From positions 1 through 38,769 of the forward strand of contig CAYVTZ010000029.1 in NCBI GenBank assembly GCA_964454685.1: 38,769 bases of DNA, read 5' to 3'. Each line of letters opens with the position of its first letter. The first letter of the stretch is position 1. The translations under genes and the position numbers were made by a program. Positions 1 through 7,637 of the stretch are shown here, one piece after another. Under the pieces are notes generated by a model. That model was not told where the DNA came from and made no database searches. It saw nothing but the letters and a program-made list of their open reading frames with translations. Source of the stretch: CAYVTZ01 sp964454685 (GTDB taxonomy: Bacteria > Bacillota > Clostridia > Christensenellales > Christensenellaceae).

Positions 1-505
1 AAAGAAGGGCGATCCATAAGGGCATATGGGCGTTGACCCAGCTTTCGCGGAGACCCGAATCGGTGGGGGAACCTACTGACCGGGATTAAACCTGTGATGC
101 GGCGCAAGCTGTGTACAGTGTAGCCTGCCTTGCGTTGGGGTGGTGGAAAAGCTCCGATATACGGACAAAGGAATGCGTACGGTTTTGCGTTCGTATGGAG
201 TAAAAAACCATTTTGGCAAAAAAGGCTAGGAATCAGAATTGTGCTGTCGGGGAAAGCCCCTAGGCTGTTCGGCGCGATTGCGTCGGGGCAGTGAGAGGAT
301 TATAGTGTGGTTGAACAGGCAATCCGGTCGAGCAGTGGGTAACGCTGCTTTGCGCACTTTAAAGGGAAACCGCTTTTTCGGCGACGGAAAGTAGAGCGTA
401 GGGAAATCCTACCGGACCATATACTGCAAGGTCTACTCTCATTGCTGCCACCTGATATAAATAAAGATGCGCTGCGCAAGGCAAACTTGCGCGACGCGAT
501 TTTAA
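1..505 (+). ncRNA. ole: OLE RNA (ornate large extremophilic RNA), 5' end outside the window
   Basis: This is about 500 bases with no credible coding frame, lying directly upstream of an oapA homologue. That is the established position of OLE RNA, a roughly 600-nt structured RNA of anaerobic and extremophilic Firmicutes that forms a membrane ribonucleoprotein with OapA. The downstream genes (tlyA, nadK, argR, recN, spo0A) match the usual OLE neighbourhood. Visible structure includes a GGGG-AAAG-CCCC hairpin at 249-260 and a long 3' stem-loop at 468-498 followed by TTTT. Family length suggests that some tens of bases of the 5' end are missing. The known biology is a membrane-bound complex linked to cold, alcohol and magnesium stress and energy adaptation. 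The assignment rests on context, length and structure rather than alignment to a covariance model, so the exact ends are approximate. Confidence 0.82.
468..503 (+). terminator. 3' stem-loop of OLE RNA with short U tract
   Basis: The arms 468-480 and 486-498 pair with one mismatch and two G-U wobbles around a 5-base loop (481-485). The inner 7 bp, GCGCAAG against CTTGCGC, are perfect. TTTT follows at 500-503. The shape fits an intrinsic terminator or a processing-stable 3' end of the OLE RNA. Since oapA starts only 50 bases downstream and has no obvious promoter of its own, some read-through is probably required. Confidence 0.55.
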
Positions 506-552
506 TATGGACGGGGTGGGATATTTTTGCCGAGTGAGGCAAAAGGTTTTGC

Positions 553-1086
553 ATGAAAACGATTAAATACTGGGTTGCGAAAATATTCGTCATTACGCTG
601 TTTATTTCTGCGGGCGTATCCGTTGCTGCGGAATATTTTATTTCCAATCTTTCGCTGCTGGCGGCGGTTTTTGTGCTGCTGGGGCTGGTGGCGGTTGGGA
701 TCGTATTTGACATCGTGGGGGTTTCCTTTGCAAGCTGCGACCAAGCGCCGTTTGTGGCGATGTCCTCCAAAAAAATTGCCAAGGCGACGCATGCGCTGCG
801 GCTGCTGAAAAATGCGGACATCGTATCCAACTTTTGCAACGATGTGGTGGGCGACATCTGCGGTATTGTAAGCGGTGCGGCGGGCGCGTCCATTACGCTG
901 AAGGCACTGGTGTTCGCACCGACGGCGAGCGAATTGGCAATTTCTATTGTGGTATCGGCTCTGATTGCGGCGCTGACAGTGGCGGGAAAGGCATGGGGCA
1001 AATCCTATGCGCTCAAGAATGATAAGAAAATTGTGATGTCGATTGGTGCGATCGCACACTTTTTTTCTGCAAAGAAGGGTGTATGA
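553..1086 (+). CDS. oapA: OLE-associated membrane protein OapA
   Basis: This 177-aa protein has about four hydrophobic segments (roughly residues 8-28, 31-56, 95-120 and 125-147) and a basic C-terminal tail. The central stretch carries FDIVGVSFASCDQAPF, SSKKI and NADIVSNFCNDVVGDICGI. This resembles the DUF21/CNNM-like OapA proteins that bind OLE RNA and hold it at the membrane. Its position directly after the RNA and directly before tlyA supports the call. An AAAAGG at 541-546 provides a weak ribosome binding site. The stop codon overlaps the tlyA start as ATGA, so the two are translationally coupled. The family is known to form an OLE ribonucleoprotein; a magnesium-transport link is suggested in the literature but cannot be read from this sequence. 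Confidence 0.85.
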   Translation: MKTIKYWVAKIFVITLFISAGVSVAAEYFISNLSLLAAVFVLLGLVAVGIVFDIVGVSFASCDQAPFVAMSSKKIAKATHALRLLKNADIVSNFCNDVVGDICGIVSGAAGASITLKALVFAPTASELAISIVVSALIAALTVAGKAWGKSYALKNDKKIVMSIGAIAHFFSAKKGV

Positions 1087-1871
1087 AGAAGCGAATTGAT
1101 GTGTTGCTGACAGAAAAAGGGCTGGCAAAGAGCAGAGAGAAAGCAAAATCACTGGTCATTGCCGGCTGTGTTTATATTGGCACTGCGCTGGTGAAGTCAC
1201 CATCGGAACAGTATGAAACGGATGCTCAGATCGTTGTGAAGCAGGACGACTGTCCGTATGTCAGCCGAGGCGGACTGAAGCTGGAAAAGGCGCTGCGCTC
1301 CTTTGAGATCGATTTGCGTGACAAAGTTTGTCTGGACATTGGAGCATCGACAGGCGGCTTTACGGACTGCATGCTGCAAAATGGAGCGGCATTTGTATAC
1401 GCGGTGGATGTAGGATATGGGCAATTTGACTGGACGCTGCGCAACGACGCGCGGGTGAGTTTGCATGAACGCACCAATGCGAGATATTTAGAACCGTTTG
1501 AGCGCGCAGTGGACTTTGTGAGTGTGGATGTTTCGTTTATTTCGCTAAAATTGATTTTTCCGGCGATTGTGCGGGTGTGCAGCGGCAAGGACTTTGCTGT
1601 GATGACGCTGATCAAGCCGCAATTTGAAGCGGGGCGTGAGCATGTCGGGAAAAAAGGTGTGGTACGTGATGCTGCGGTGCATGAGCAGGTGATTGAGCAC
1701 GTGCTCAGCGAGGCGAACGCGCTGGGTTTGCACTGCAAGGCATTGGATTATTCGCCTGTAAAAGGCCCGAACGGTAACATTGAGTATTTGGCTTACTATA
1801 CGAATCAACCGGACGAAATGTTCACGTGCTCAATAGCGGAGCTGGTGGAGCGGGCGCATCAAAGTTTGTGA
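1083..1871 (+). CDS. tlyA: TlyA family rRNA 2'-O-methyltransferase (hemolysin A-like)
   Basis: The 262-aa protein has an N-terminal S4 RNA-binding domain (about residues 1-62), a linker containing SRGGLKL (61-67), and an FtsJ/RrmJ-fold methyltransferase domain. SAM motif I, LDIGASTGG, lies at 84-92, and VSVDVSFISL at 147-156 supplies the conserved acidic region. The family transfers a methyl group from SAM to ribose 2'-OH of rRNA cytidines; the B. subtilis orthologue is YqxC. Length is normal for the family. The ATG overlaps the oapA stop. No strong terminator follows, but a new sigma-A promoter begins ten bases downstream, so this gene closes the OLE-oapA-tlyA unit. Confidence 0.92.
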   Translation: MKKRIDVLLTEKGLAKSREKAKSLVIAGCVYIGTALVKSPSEQYETDAQIVVKQDDCPYVSRGGLKLEKALRSFEIDLRDKVCLDIGASTGGFTDCMLQNGAAFVYAVDVGYGQFDWTLRNDARVSLHERTNARYLEPFERAVDFVSVDVSFISLKLIFPAIVRVCSGKDFAVMTLIKPQFEAGREHVGKKGVVRDAAVHEQVIEHVLSEANALGLHCKALDYSPVKGPNGNIEYLAYYTNQPDEMFTCSIAELVERAHQSL

Positions 1872-1880
1872 TTTCTATTC

Positions 1881-1909
1881 TTGTATCTTTATTCATTTTT
1901 GGTTATAAT
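1881..1909 (+). promoter_or_regulatory. Sigma-A promoter for the nadK operon
   Basis: TTGTAT at 1881-1886 and a perfect TATAAT at 1904-1909 are separated by exactly 17 bases. Transcription would start near 1916, leaving an untranslated leader of about 340 bases before nadK. Confidence 0.7.
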
Positions 1910-2258
1910 GTTAACAATTAGTCCTATGCGGTTTTGGAAAAGGGCTGGGGCGAAAGGGAATCTGTTTCCGGGGCGGATGCGTGCAATTTCAATCGAATGA
2001 AGCAATAAAATGCGGTTGATGGGCAACCGAATGGTTTTGCGGCGCGAGACGGATGCAGGTTGCGTTTAAGGGGCGCGGTGCCGGTGGTGCGCGAATGTGT
2101 AGCAAAATACGGCGACAGTGTGCGCGGGCAGGGTTTGAGACGCGAACCGGCGTTTTGAGCGCTTTGACTCGATTGTGGTCACGCATTGCGAGCACAGAAT
2201 GCTTCGAGTTGATGCATCTTGCGATGCTATGAACAATCGGGGCGCGGTGGGAATTTTG
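1910..2258 (+). promoter_or_regulatory. Long non-coding leader upstream of nadK, possibly a structured RNA
   Basis: No coding frame with a plausible ribosome binding site is present in this stretch. It contains several small hairpins: GGAA/TTCC at 1957-1969, CGGTTG/CAACCG at 2013-2029 (6 bp, 5-base loop), and GCATC/GATGC around 2214-2227. I recognise no known riboswitch or T-box and see no terminator hairpin with a U tract. It could be a regulatory 5' leader, an independent small RNA, or decayed coding sequence. Its promoter at 1881-1909 argues that it is transcribed. Confidence 0.4.
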
Positions 2259-3110
2259 ATGAAGAGATTTGGTATCTATACAAATGTTGAGAAGGACCCT
2301 GATTTTCATGCGACCAAGACCGTGATGGAGTCATTGCGCAGTCATGGGTGCGAGGTTTTGCTGGATGATGCGACCGCGCGCGCGATGGGATGCGAGGAGC
2401 AGGACGCGTTGAAGGCACAGGTGTTGTTTGTGCTGGGCGGAGATGGGACGCTGCTGCATGCGGCGCACAAGTATGTGAAGCATGACATCTTATTGGTTGG
2501 ACTCAATATGGGGCGGCTGGGCTTCATCAGCGAGGCGGATCTTTGTGACATTGACTTTGTGATCGAGCGAATTTTGGCGGGAAACTATGTGGTGGACGAG
2601 CGCATGATGCTGGAGGCGGATGTGCCGGGGTATGGCAAGATTCTTGCACTCAATGAAGTGGTCATAACGCTGGCGCATCGCATTCGCATGTTACAGTTGG
2701 AACTTAAGGTGAACGGAACGCAGGCGGAGCATTACAATGGCGACGGCATCATTGTGGCGACCTCGACAGGATCAACCGCGTATGCGCTTTCTGCGGGTGG
2801 GCCGATCATATCACCCAGTGTGAGCTGCATGTTGATTACTCCCATCTGTCCGCATTCGCTGTATGCGCGCAGCATTGTGGTGAGCGACACGCATACGATC
2901 GCGGTTTCACCACGCGCGGGATATCGTGACGTGGTGGTCTGCGCAGACGGGCGCGATCTGTTGGCGTTGGAGCCGGATGCGGTGGTGCAGGTGCGACGCG
3001 CGGAAGAGACGACTAAATTTTTGAGGATGAGCGAGAACAGCTTTTTTCCACAGCTGAAGGACAAACTGGCGCAGTGGAGTATTAATCCAAAAGGGGCATC
3101 GGATTCATGA
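2259..3110 (+). CDS. nadK: NAD kinase
   Basis: NAD kinase phosphorylates NAD to NADP using ATP or polyphosphate. The cytoplasmic product here is 283 aa, the usual family length. The signature GGDGTLL is at residues 60-66, followed by GRLGF, the NE motif in LNEVVI, and the TSTGSTAY segment of the NAD-binding lobe. An upstream in-frame ATG at 2175 would add 28 residues with no family resemblance. I chose 2259 because MKRFGIYTN is the normal N-terminus and GGTGGG lies 6 bases ahead. The stop overlaps argR (ATGA), so nadK, argR and probably recN form one operon driven from the promoter at 1881-1909. Confidence 0.93.
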   Translation: MKRFGIYTNVEKDPDFHATKTVMESLRSHGCEVLLDDATARAMGCEEQDALKAQVLFVLGGDGTLLHAAHKYVKHDILLVGLNMGRLGFISEADLCDIDFVIERILAGNYVVDERMMLEADVPGYGKILALNEVVITLAHRIRMLQLELKVNGTQAEHYNGDGIIVATSTGSTAYALSAGGPIISPSVSCMLITPICPHSLYARSIVVSDTHTIAVSPRAGYRDVVVCADGRDLLALEPDAVVQVRRAEETTKFLRMSENSFFPQLKDKLAQWSINPKGASDS

Positions 3111-3568
3111 AATCAAAAAGGCAGAACAAAATACTGGAGTTGATCGAGAGTCATGAGATCGAGACGCAGGAAGAATTGGTAGGAATGCTCAATGAAGCCA
3201 ATTTTCAGGTGACGCAAGCGACCATTAGCCGCGACATTAAGGACTTGCAGCTCATCAAGGTGCAGACATCGTCCGGAAACTACAAATATGCGGTGACCGC
3301 CGACGTGAAATCGGGGAACATGGATGTTTTGCTGCGCATTTTTCGGGATACCTGCGTTTCCATTGATTGTGCGATGAATTTAATCGTAATCAAAACACTG
3401 ACGGGCAGTGCGAGCGCGGCGGCGGAAGTGATAGACGGCATGCACATCCCCGGCGTTTTGGGGACGATTGCCGGTGATAACACTATTTTTTTGGCTGCGG
3501 ACTCTGAACAGACTGCGAATGACGTGCGCAATCAGTTTGCGAAAATTGTAAAGAAACAGGAACAATGA
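3107..3568 (+). CDS. argR: Arginine repressor ArgR/AhrC
   Basis: The 153-aa protein has the two-domain layout of the family: an N-terminal winged helix-turn-helix (about 1-70, with TQATISRDIKDLQLIK as the recognition region) and a C-terminal oligomerisation and arginine-binding domain containing GTIAGDNTIF, the usual GTIAGDDT-type motif. In Firmicutes the hexamer represses arginine biosynthesis and activates catabolism when arginine is abundant. The position between nadK and recN is the classical one (ahrC-recN in B. subtilis). The start overlaps the nadK stop, and recN starts one base after the argR stop. No arginine genes lie in this window. Confidence 0.95.
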   Translation: MKSKRQNKILELIESHEIETQEELVGMLNEANFQVTQATISRDIKDLQLIKVQTSSGNYKYAVTADVKSGNMDVLLRIFRDTCVSIDCAMNLIVIKTLTGSASAAAEVIDGMHIPGVLGTIAGDNTIFLAADSEQTANDVRNQFAKIVKKQEQ

Positions 3569-3569
3569 T

Positions 3570-5276
3570 ATGTTGCACAGCTTGTATGTCAAACAGATCG
3601 CTCTGATCGACGAGCTGAATATTGCATTTGATGCTGGTTTGAACGTGCTGACCGGAGAAACAGGCGCGGGCAAATCGATTCTTGTGGACGCGATGAACCT
3701 GATTTTAGGAGAGCGCGCGGATCGGGAACTGATTCGCAATGGGTGTGAAAAAGCTGTGGTGGAGGGAACGCTAAGGCTCCCGACCGATGCGCATGCGGCT
3801 TGGTTTGAAGAAAATGGCGTGGATGCAGAGGAAGAAACGACGATTTCGCGTGAGATTTCTATTTCCGGCAAGAATGTTTGCCGTGTGAACGGCAGCATGG
3901 TCACGCTGGCGGCGCTGAAATCGCTGATGGATCGCATTGTCGATCTGCACGGGCAGCATGAGCATCAATCTTTGCTTTATCCGGCGAACCATATTCACTT
4001 TCTGGATGGGTTTGGCAAGGATAAAATTGCGCCGCTGCAGCAAAAAATTGAGCGGGAATACCGCGCTTTGAAAGAAAAACAACGTAGCCTGAACGAAATT
4101 GGCGGTGACGATGCGCAAAGAGAGCGTACGATGGACTTGCTGCGGTTTCAGGTGCAAGAGATCGAGGCATGCAACGTTCAGGTGGGGGAGATCGAATCGC
4201 TCAAGAGCGAGCGAGAGCTGCTTAACCACGCGCAAACCATAGAATTTGCCTTGGGGCGCAGCTATGCGGCGCTTTATGAAGGAGGCGAGGAGATACCCAG
4301 TGCGCTTTCTATGATGCAGAGCGCTGCGCATGAATTGGGTCAGATCTGCCGATTTGATGAGAAATTCGACACGCTGCACCAAAATTTACAGGAGCTCTGT
4401 TATTCTGTGGAAGACATTGCGCATGAGGTGCGCAGGGCGGAGGACGGCATCACATTTGACGAGGAGCGTCAGGCGGAAATTGAGATGCGGCTGGATGCTT
4501 TGAGCGCATTGCGTCGCAAATACGGAGACGCAGAAGAAGACATTTTGGGATTTTTGCTGGATGCGCAGCAAAAGCTGGAGCAGCTGGAGCAATCCGAGAC
4601 ATTGCGCGTACGTTATGCAGAGGAGATTGAGCAGCACAAGCGCAAGCTGTATGAGCAATATGAGGCGCTTGCGAAGGCGCGAAGGAGTGCGGCGGACAAG
4701 CTTCAAAAGCAGATCGCGCGGGAATTGGGCGACCTTGGAATGACCAAAGCGCGCTTTGAGATCGCGTTTGCGGAGCAGCCGAGCTTTGAACAGACAACGT
4801 TTTCCGCAAACGGGTTTGATCAGGTGGAGTTCTTTTTTTCCGCCAATGTGGGAGAGCCGCTGCGACCGCTTGCCAAAATCGCGTCCGGCGGTGAAATCTC
4901 GCGCATTATGCTTGCGTTTAAAAATGTGGCGGCGGAGACAGATCAGATTTCCACACTGATTTTTGACGAGGTAGACACAGGAATCAGCGGGAAGATCGCC
5001 TTGGTGATCGCGCAGAAGATGGCGTCCATTGCGCGGCACAAGCAGGTGATTTGTGTGACGCATCTGCCACAGATCGCAGCGGCGGCTGACCGCAATTTCT
5101 TAATTGAAAAGGCAACGAAAAACGGCAGCACGCAGGCGACGGTACAGCAACTGGAAGAAGACGGCGCGGTTGCAGAGGTGGCGCGTCTTGCCGGCGGGAT
5201 GGAGTCGGAACACGCGATGGCGTATGCGCGCGAGCTGTTGGAGCATGCGGCGCAGATGAAAAAAACGATGGGATGA
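3570..5276 (+). CDS. recN: DNA repair protein RecN
   Basis: RecN is an SMC-like ATPase acting early in double-strand break repair and homologous recombination. The 568-aa product has Walker A GETGAGKS at residues 29-36, a Q-loop region with DLHGQHEHQSLL, a long coiled-coil middle rich in Glu, Gln and Arg, the ABC signature region KIASGGEISRIMLAF, and Walker B LIFDEVDTGISG followed by VICVTHLPQIAA. Length and motif order are those of complete RecN proteins. It begins one base after argR and ends three bases before the Spo0A-like gene. In spore formers spoIVB commonly lies between recN and spo0A; here it is absent. Confidence 0.97.
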   Translation: MLHSLYVKQIALIDELNIAFDAGLNVLTGETGAGKSILVDAMNLILGERADRELIRNGCEKAVVEGTLRLPTDAHAAWFEENGVDAEEETTISREISISGKNVCRVNGSMVTLAALKSLMDRIVDLHGQHEHQSLLYPANHIHFLDGFGKDKIAPLQQKIEREYRALKEKQRSLNEIGGDDAQRERTMDLLRFQVQEIEACNVQVGEIESLKSERELLNHAQTIEFALGRSYAALYEGGEEIPSALSMMQSAAHELGQICRFDEKFDTLHQNLQELCYSVEDIAHEVRRAEDGITFDEERQAEIEMRLDALSALRRKYGDAEEDILGFLLDAQQKLEQLEQSETLRVRYAEEIEQHKRKLYEQYEALAKARRSAADKLQKQIARELGDLGMTKARFEIAFAEQPSFEQTTFSANGFDQVEFFFSANVGEPLRPLAKIASGGEISRIMLAFKNVAAETDQISTLIFDEVDTGISGKIALVIAQKMASIARHKQVICVTHLPQIAAAADRNFLIEKATKNGSTQATVQQLEEDGAVAEVARLAGGMESEHAMAYARELLEHAAQMKKTMG

Positions 5277-5279
5277 GAC

Positions 5280-6020
5280 ATGGCAAAATTTAAACGTGCT
5301 ATGATTGTGGAACAAAGCCGGGAGTATGTGGTTCAGATCCGTGAGATGCTGAAGGACTACTGCCGTGATTTTGCTTTTACGACGGATGGCGCGGAGGCGA
5401 TGCAGCTATATCAGAAATATCAGCCGGATTTGCTGCTGGTGGAGGCAATTATGCCGGGGTATGACGGCTTTGCGCTTTTGGAGCAGATCACCAAGGATGA
5501 TATCGTCAAAATTGTATTGACCTCGATGAATCATGAGTTGATTATCCGTAAGGCGTTTGACGTGGGTGCGGACTATGTTCTCGTAAAGCCGTACGCGCAG
5601 GAGGTCTTTGTATCACGCGTTTTAGAGGTAGTACAATTCCGCGAAGCCAACCGTGTGGAGCGCGTGGAGGTGGATCACTTTACGAAAACACGCATTGCGC
5701 TGCTGCTAAAGCGGCTGGGAGTTCCGGCCAGCATCAAAGGATATCGTATGATTTGTGATGCGTTGCTGCTGTTGTACAAGGAGCCGACGCGTTTGCGACC
5801 CATTCGGGACAATATTTATGAACCGCTGGCGGAGCAATACAGCACGACACCGCAGTGTGTGGAGCGCAACATCCGCCACGCGATTGAGACGGCAGTGCTG
5901 CGCGGTGACGCGGATGCTTTCGCTGAGGTTTTTGGATATTCTATGGATTCGTACAAGGGTAAACCGACTAATCGGGAGTTTTTGGCGGCGTTGCAGCTGC
6001 AACTAAAGGAGGGCGAATGA
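5280..6020 (+). CDS. spo0A: Spo0A-type response regulator with degenerate receiver domain
   Basis: The 246-aa protein has a CheY-like receiver (about 1-120) and a Spo0A C-terminal DNA-binding domain (about 135-240) with LGVPASIKGY, the recognition region TTPQCVERNIRHAIE and the ending FGYSMDSYKGKPTNREF, all strongly Spo0A-like. In the receiver, the position of the phosphorylated Asp (LDIIMP in B. subtilis) is Glu55 in LVEAIMP, and the acidic pair of the metal-binding pocket (ADDN) is replaced by VEQS at 10-13. Thr81 and Lys103 of the switch are retained. Normal phosphorelay control is therefore unlikely; a constitutively active form is one inference. It sits in the normal spo0A position after recN and overlaps punA (ATGA). 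Confidence 0.85.
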   Translation: MAKFKRAMIVEQSREYVVQIREMLKDYCRDFAFTTDGAEAMQLYQKYQPDLLLVEAIMPGYDGFALLEQITKDDIVKIVLTSMNHELIIRKAFDVGADYVLVKPYAQEVFVSRVLEVVQFREANRVERVEVDHFTKTRIALLLKRLGVPASIKGYRMICDALLLLYKEPTRLRPIRDNIYEPLAEQYSTTPQCVERNIRHAIETAVLRGDADAFAEVFGYSMDSYKGKPTNREFLAALQLQLKEGE

Positions 6021-6841
6021 CGGTTCGAGAGCGCATCTTGCAGGCACAACAATATTTAGAGCAAAGAACGGATTTTCGACCGGAGTTGGCGATTGTGCTG
6101 GGTTCCGGCTTAGGTGGTTATGCGCAATCCGCGCGGGAGATCGTGCTGGAAGTGCGTTATGACGAGATTCCGGGGTTTCCGGTTTCCACGGCGCCGGGAC
6201 ATGCGGGAAAACTTGTTTTCTGTGTGTTGGGCGGCAAAAGGACAGTGCTTTTTTGCGGGAGATTCCACTGCTATGAGGGTTACAGCGCGGCGGAAACGGT
6301 GATTCCGCTGCACACGGCGATGCTGCTGGGTGTGAACACCGTGATATTGACCAATGCGGCGGGTGGCGTGAACACGGCGTTTCGTGCCGGTGCGTTTATG
6401 CTGATTGCCGATCAGATCAACCTTTCCACGATGAATGCGTTGCAGGGGGAGAATTTGGAATTTTTTGGCCCGCGATTCTCTGACCAGACGCATGTATATG
6501 ACGTTCATTTGCGCGCGTTGATGCGTGAAGCGGCGCAGGAGGTGGGTGTTGCGCTGCACGAGGGAGTCTATGCTTTCATGTGCGGCCCGACTTACGAGAC
6601 ACCTGCCGAGGTGCGCGCGCTGCGTACACTGGGCGCCGATGCGGTGGGGATGTCCACCGTACATGAGGCCTCTGCCTGCGCGCATGCCGGTGTGCAGGTT
6701 TGTGCGCTTTCCTGCATTACGAACATGGCGGCGGGCGTACTGGAAAAATCGCTGGATATGCAAGAGGTTTTGCAGGCGGGAGACGCGGCGGCGCAGGAGC
6801 TTTGCGCACTTTTAGACGTTTTTGTTAATAAACTGACTTAA
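6017..6841 (+). CDS. punA: Purine-nucleoside phosphorylase
   Basis: The enzyme splits purine nucleosides with phosphate to give the free base and ribose 1-phosphate (purine salvage). The 274-aa protein is of the trimeric, mammalian-like PNP type. It contains GSGLGG near residue 30, PGHAGKLVF, the substrate segment GRFHCYEGY, NAAGGVN, CGPTYETPAEVRALRTLGADAVGMSTVHE split over two strands and loops, and ITNMAAG near the C-terminus. Length is typical. Its ATG overlaps the stop of the Spo0A-like gene, so it is probably the last gene of the nadK-argR-recN-spo0A-like transcript. In B. subtilis the PNP gene lies elsewhere, so this placement is lineage-specific. Confidence 0.94.
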   Translation: MTVRERILQAQQYLEQRTDFRPELAIVLGSGLGGYAQSAREIVLEVRYDEIPGFPVSTAPGHAGKLVFCVLGGKRTVLFCGRFHCYEGYSAAETVIPLHTAMLLGVNTVILTNAAGGVNTAFRAGAFMLIADQINLSTMNALQGENLEFFGPRFSDQTHVYDVHLRALMREAAQEVGVALHEGVYAFMCGPTYETPAEVRALRTLGADAVGMSTVHEASACAHAGVQVCALSCITNMAAGVLEKSLDMQEVLQAGDAAAQELCALLDVFVNKLT

Positions 6842-6860
6842 GCGCTTATGTGATGCGAAG

Positions 6861-6873
6861 ATTGGTTACCAAT
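6861..6873. repeat. Short palindrome ahead of the M50 protease gene
   Basis: ATTGGTTACCAAT is a perfect inverted repeat with 6-bp arms around one central base, in the 67-base gap between punA and the protease gene. It could be an operator half-site pair or chance. No convincing promoter overlaps it: a TAAAAT at 6883-6888 would put the transcription start on top of the ribosome binding site. Confidence 0.3.
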
Positions 6874-6908
6874 AAAGAAGATTAAAATTTTTAGGAGTTG
6901 AATATAAC

Positions 6909-7631
6909 ATGTTTACAAGATTTGCTGACCCAAATTATTGGCTGCTTTTACTATACAGTTTGCCGGCGGTTCTGTTTGCGATTTCGGTACACGAATATTC
7001 GCACGCGTTTGCCGCATACAAGTGCGGGGATTCGACCGCGCGCAATCTGGGGCGCATGACGCTGGACCCCTCTAAGCATCTGGACTTGTGGGGAACGCTG
7101 TGTTTGGTGCTGTTCCGGTTTGGCTGGGCAAAGCCGGTGCCCATCAACACGCGCAATTTTAAGAATTTTAAGCGTGACAATGTAATGGTTTCGCTGGCGG
7201 GGATCATTTCCAATTTTATCATGTCCTTTGTGTTTTACTCGATTTTCACGCTGGTGATTGTGTTTGGATTTCATGGCAACGCCATGGATGCAAACTCGAT
7301 TGTATATCTGACCTCGGCGGGCATGTTTTTGGGAACGGGCAATATGCCTTTGGAGATTTTTGCGAACATCTTGGTGCCGCTGACCTTGCTGAACATTACG
7401 TTTGGCATCTTCAATTTGTTGCCGATTCCGCCGCTGGACGGCTTTGCGCTGATCAGCGGGTTTATCTCACGCAAACATGCGAATGTGGTAAATTTTTTGT
7501 ATCGCTACGGGTTTATTATACTGATTGTGTTGATTTTTGTGGGATTCACGAGCTTTGTGCTGGGCGGCTTTGCAAATTGGCTGCTGGGTGTGTACGGCTC
7601 CTTTTACAGCGCGATTCTGCCGGTGTTTTAG
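6909..7631 (+). CDS. Site-2 protease family (M50) membrane metalloprotease
   Basis: The 240-aa integral membrane protein has the zinc motif HEYSH (HExxH) at residues 28-32 inside the first hydrophobic segment and the third-ligand motif NLLPIPPLDG at 169-178. Further hydrophobic segments lie around 93-120, 150-172 and 195-225. This arrangement is that of the compact YwhC-like M50 proteases, which lack PDZ and CBS domains. They are presumed to cleave membrane-embedded substrates; the substrate is unknown. A good ribosome binding site, AGGAG at 6893-6897, precedes the ATG. It sits just ahead of scpA-scpB-rluB, a common arrangement in Clostridia, with 6 bases between its stop and scpA. Confidence 0.9.
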   Translation: MFTRFADPNYWLLLLYSLPAVLFAISVHEYSHAFAAYKCGDSTARNLGRMTLDPSKHLDLWGTLCLVLFRFGWAKPVPINTRNFKNFKRDNVMVSLAGIISNFIMSFVFYSIFTLVIVFGFHGNAMDANSIVYLTSAGMFLGTGNMPLEIFANILVPLTLLNITFGIFNLLPIPPLDGFALISGFISRKHANVVNFLYRYGFIILIVLIFVGFTSFVLGGFANWLLGVYGSFYSAILPVF

Positions 7632-7637
7632 ACGAGC

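Noticed and set aside
300..1152. Two long minus-strand open frames opposite the OLE RNA and oapA
   Set aside because: Their translations are rich in Arg, Ser, His and Cys with no domain pattern, no ribosome binding site and full overlap with the well-supported oapA frame.
2175..2258. Upstream extension of NAD kinase from an in-frame ATG at 2175
   Set aside because: The extra 28 residues are unlike the family, while ATG 2259 gives the normal N-terminus and has a purine-rich site 6 bases ahead.
4366..4372. 0A-box heptamer TTCGACA inside recN (and another inside yggS near 22368)
   Set aside because: These lie deep in coding sequence away from any promoter; a few such heptamers are expected by chance in the window.
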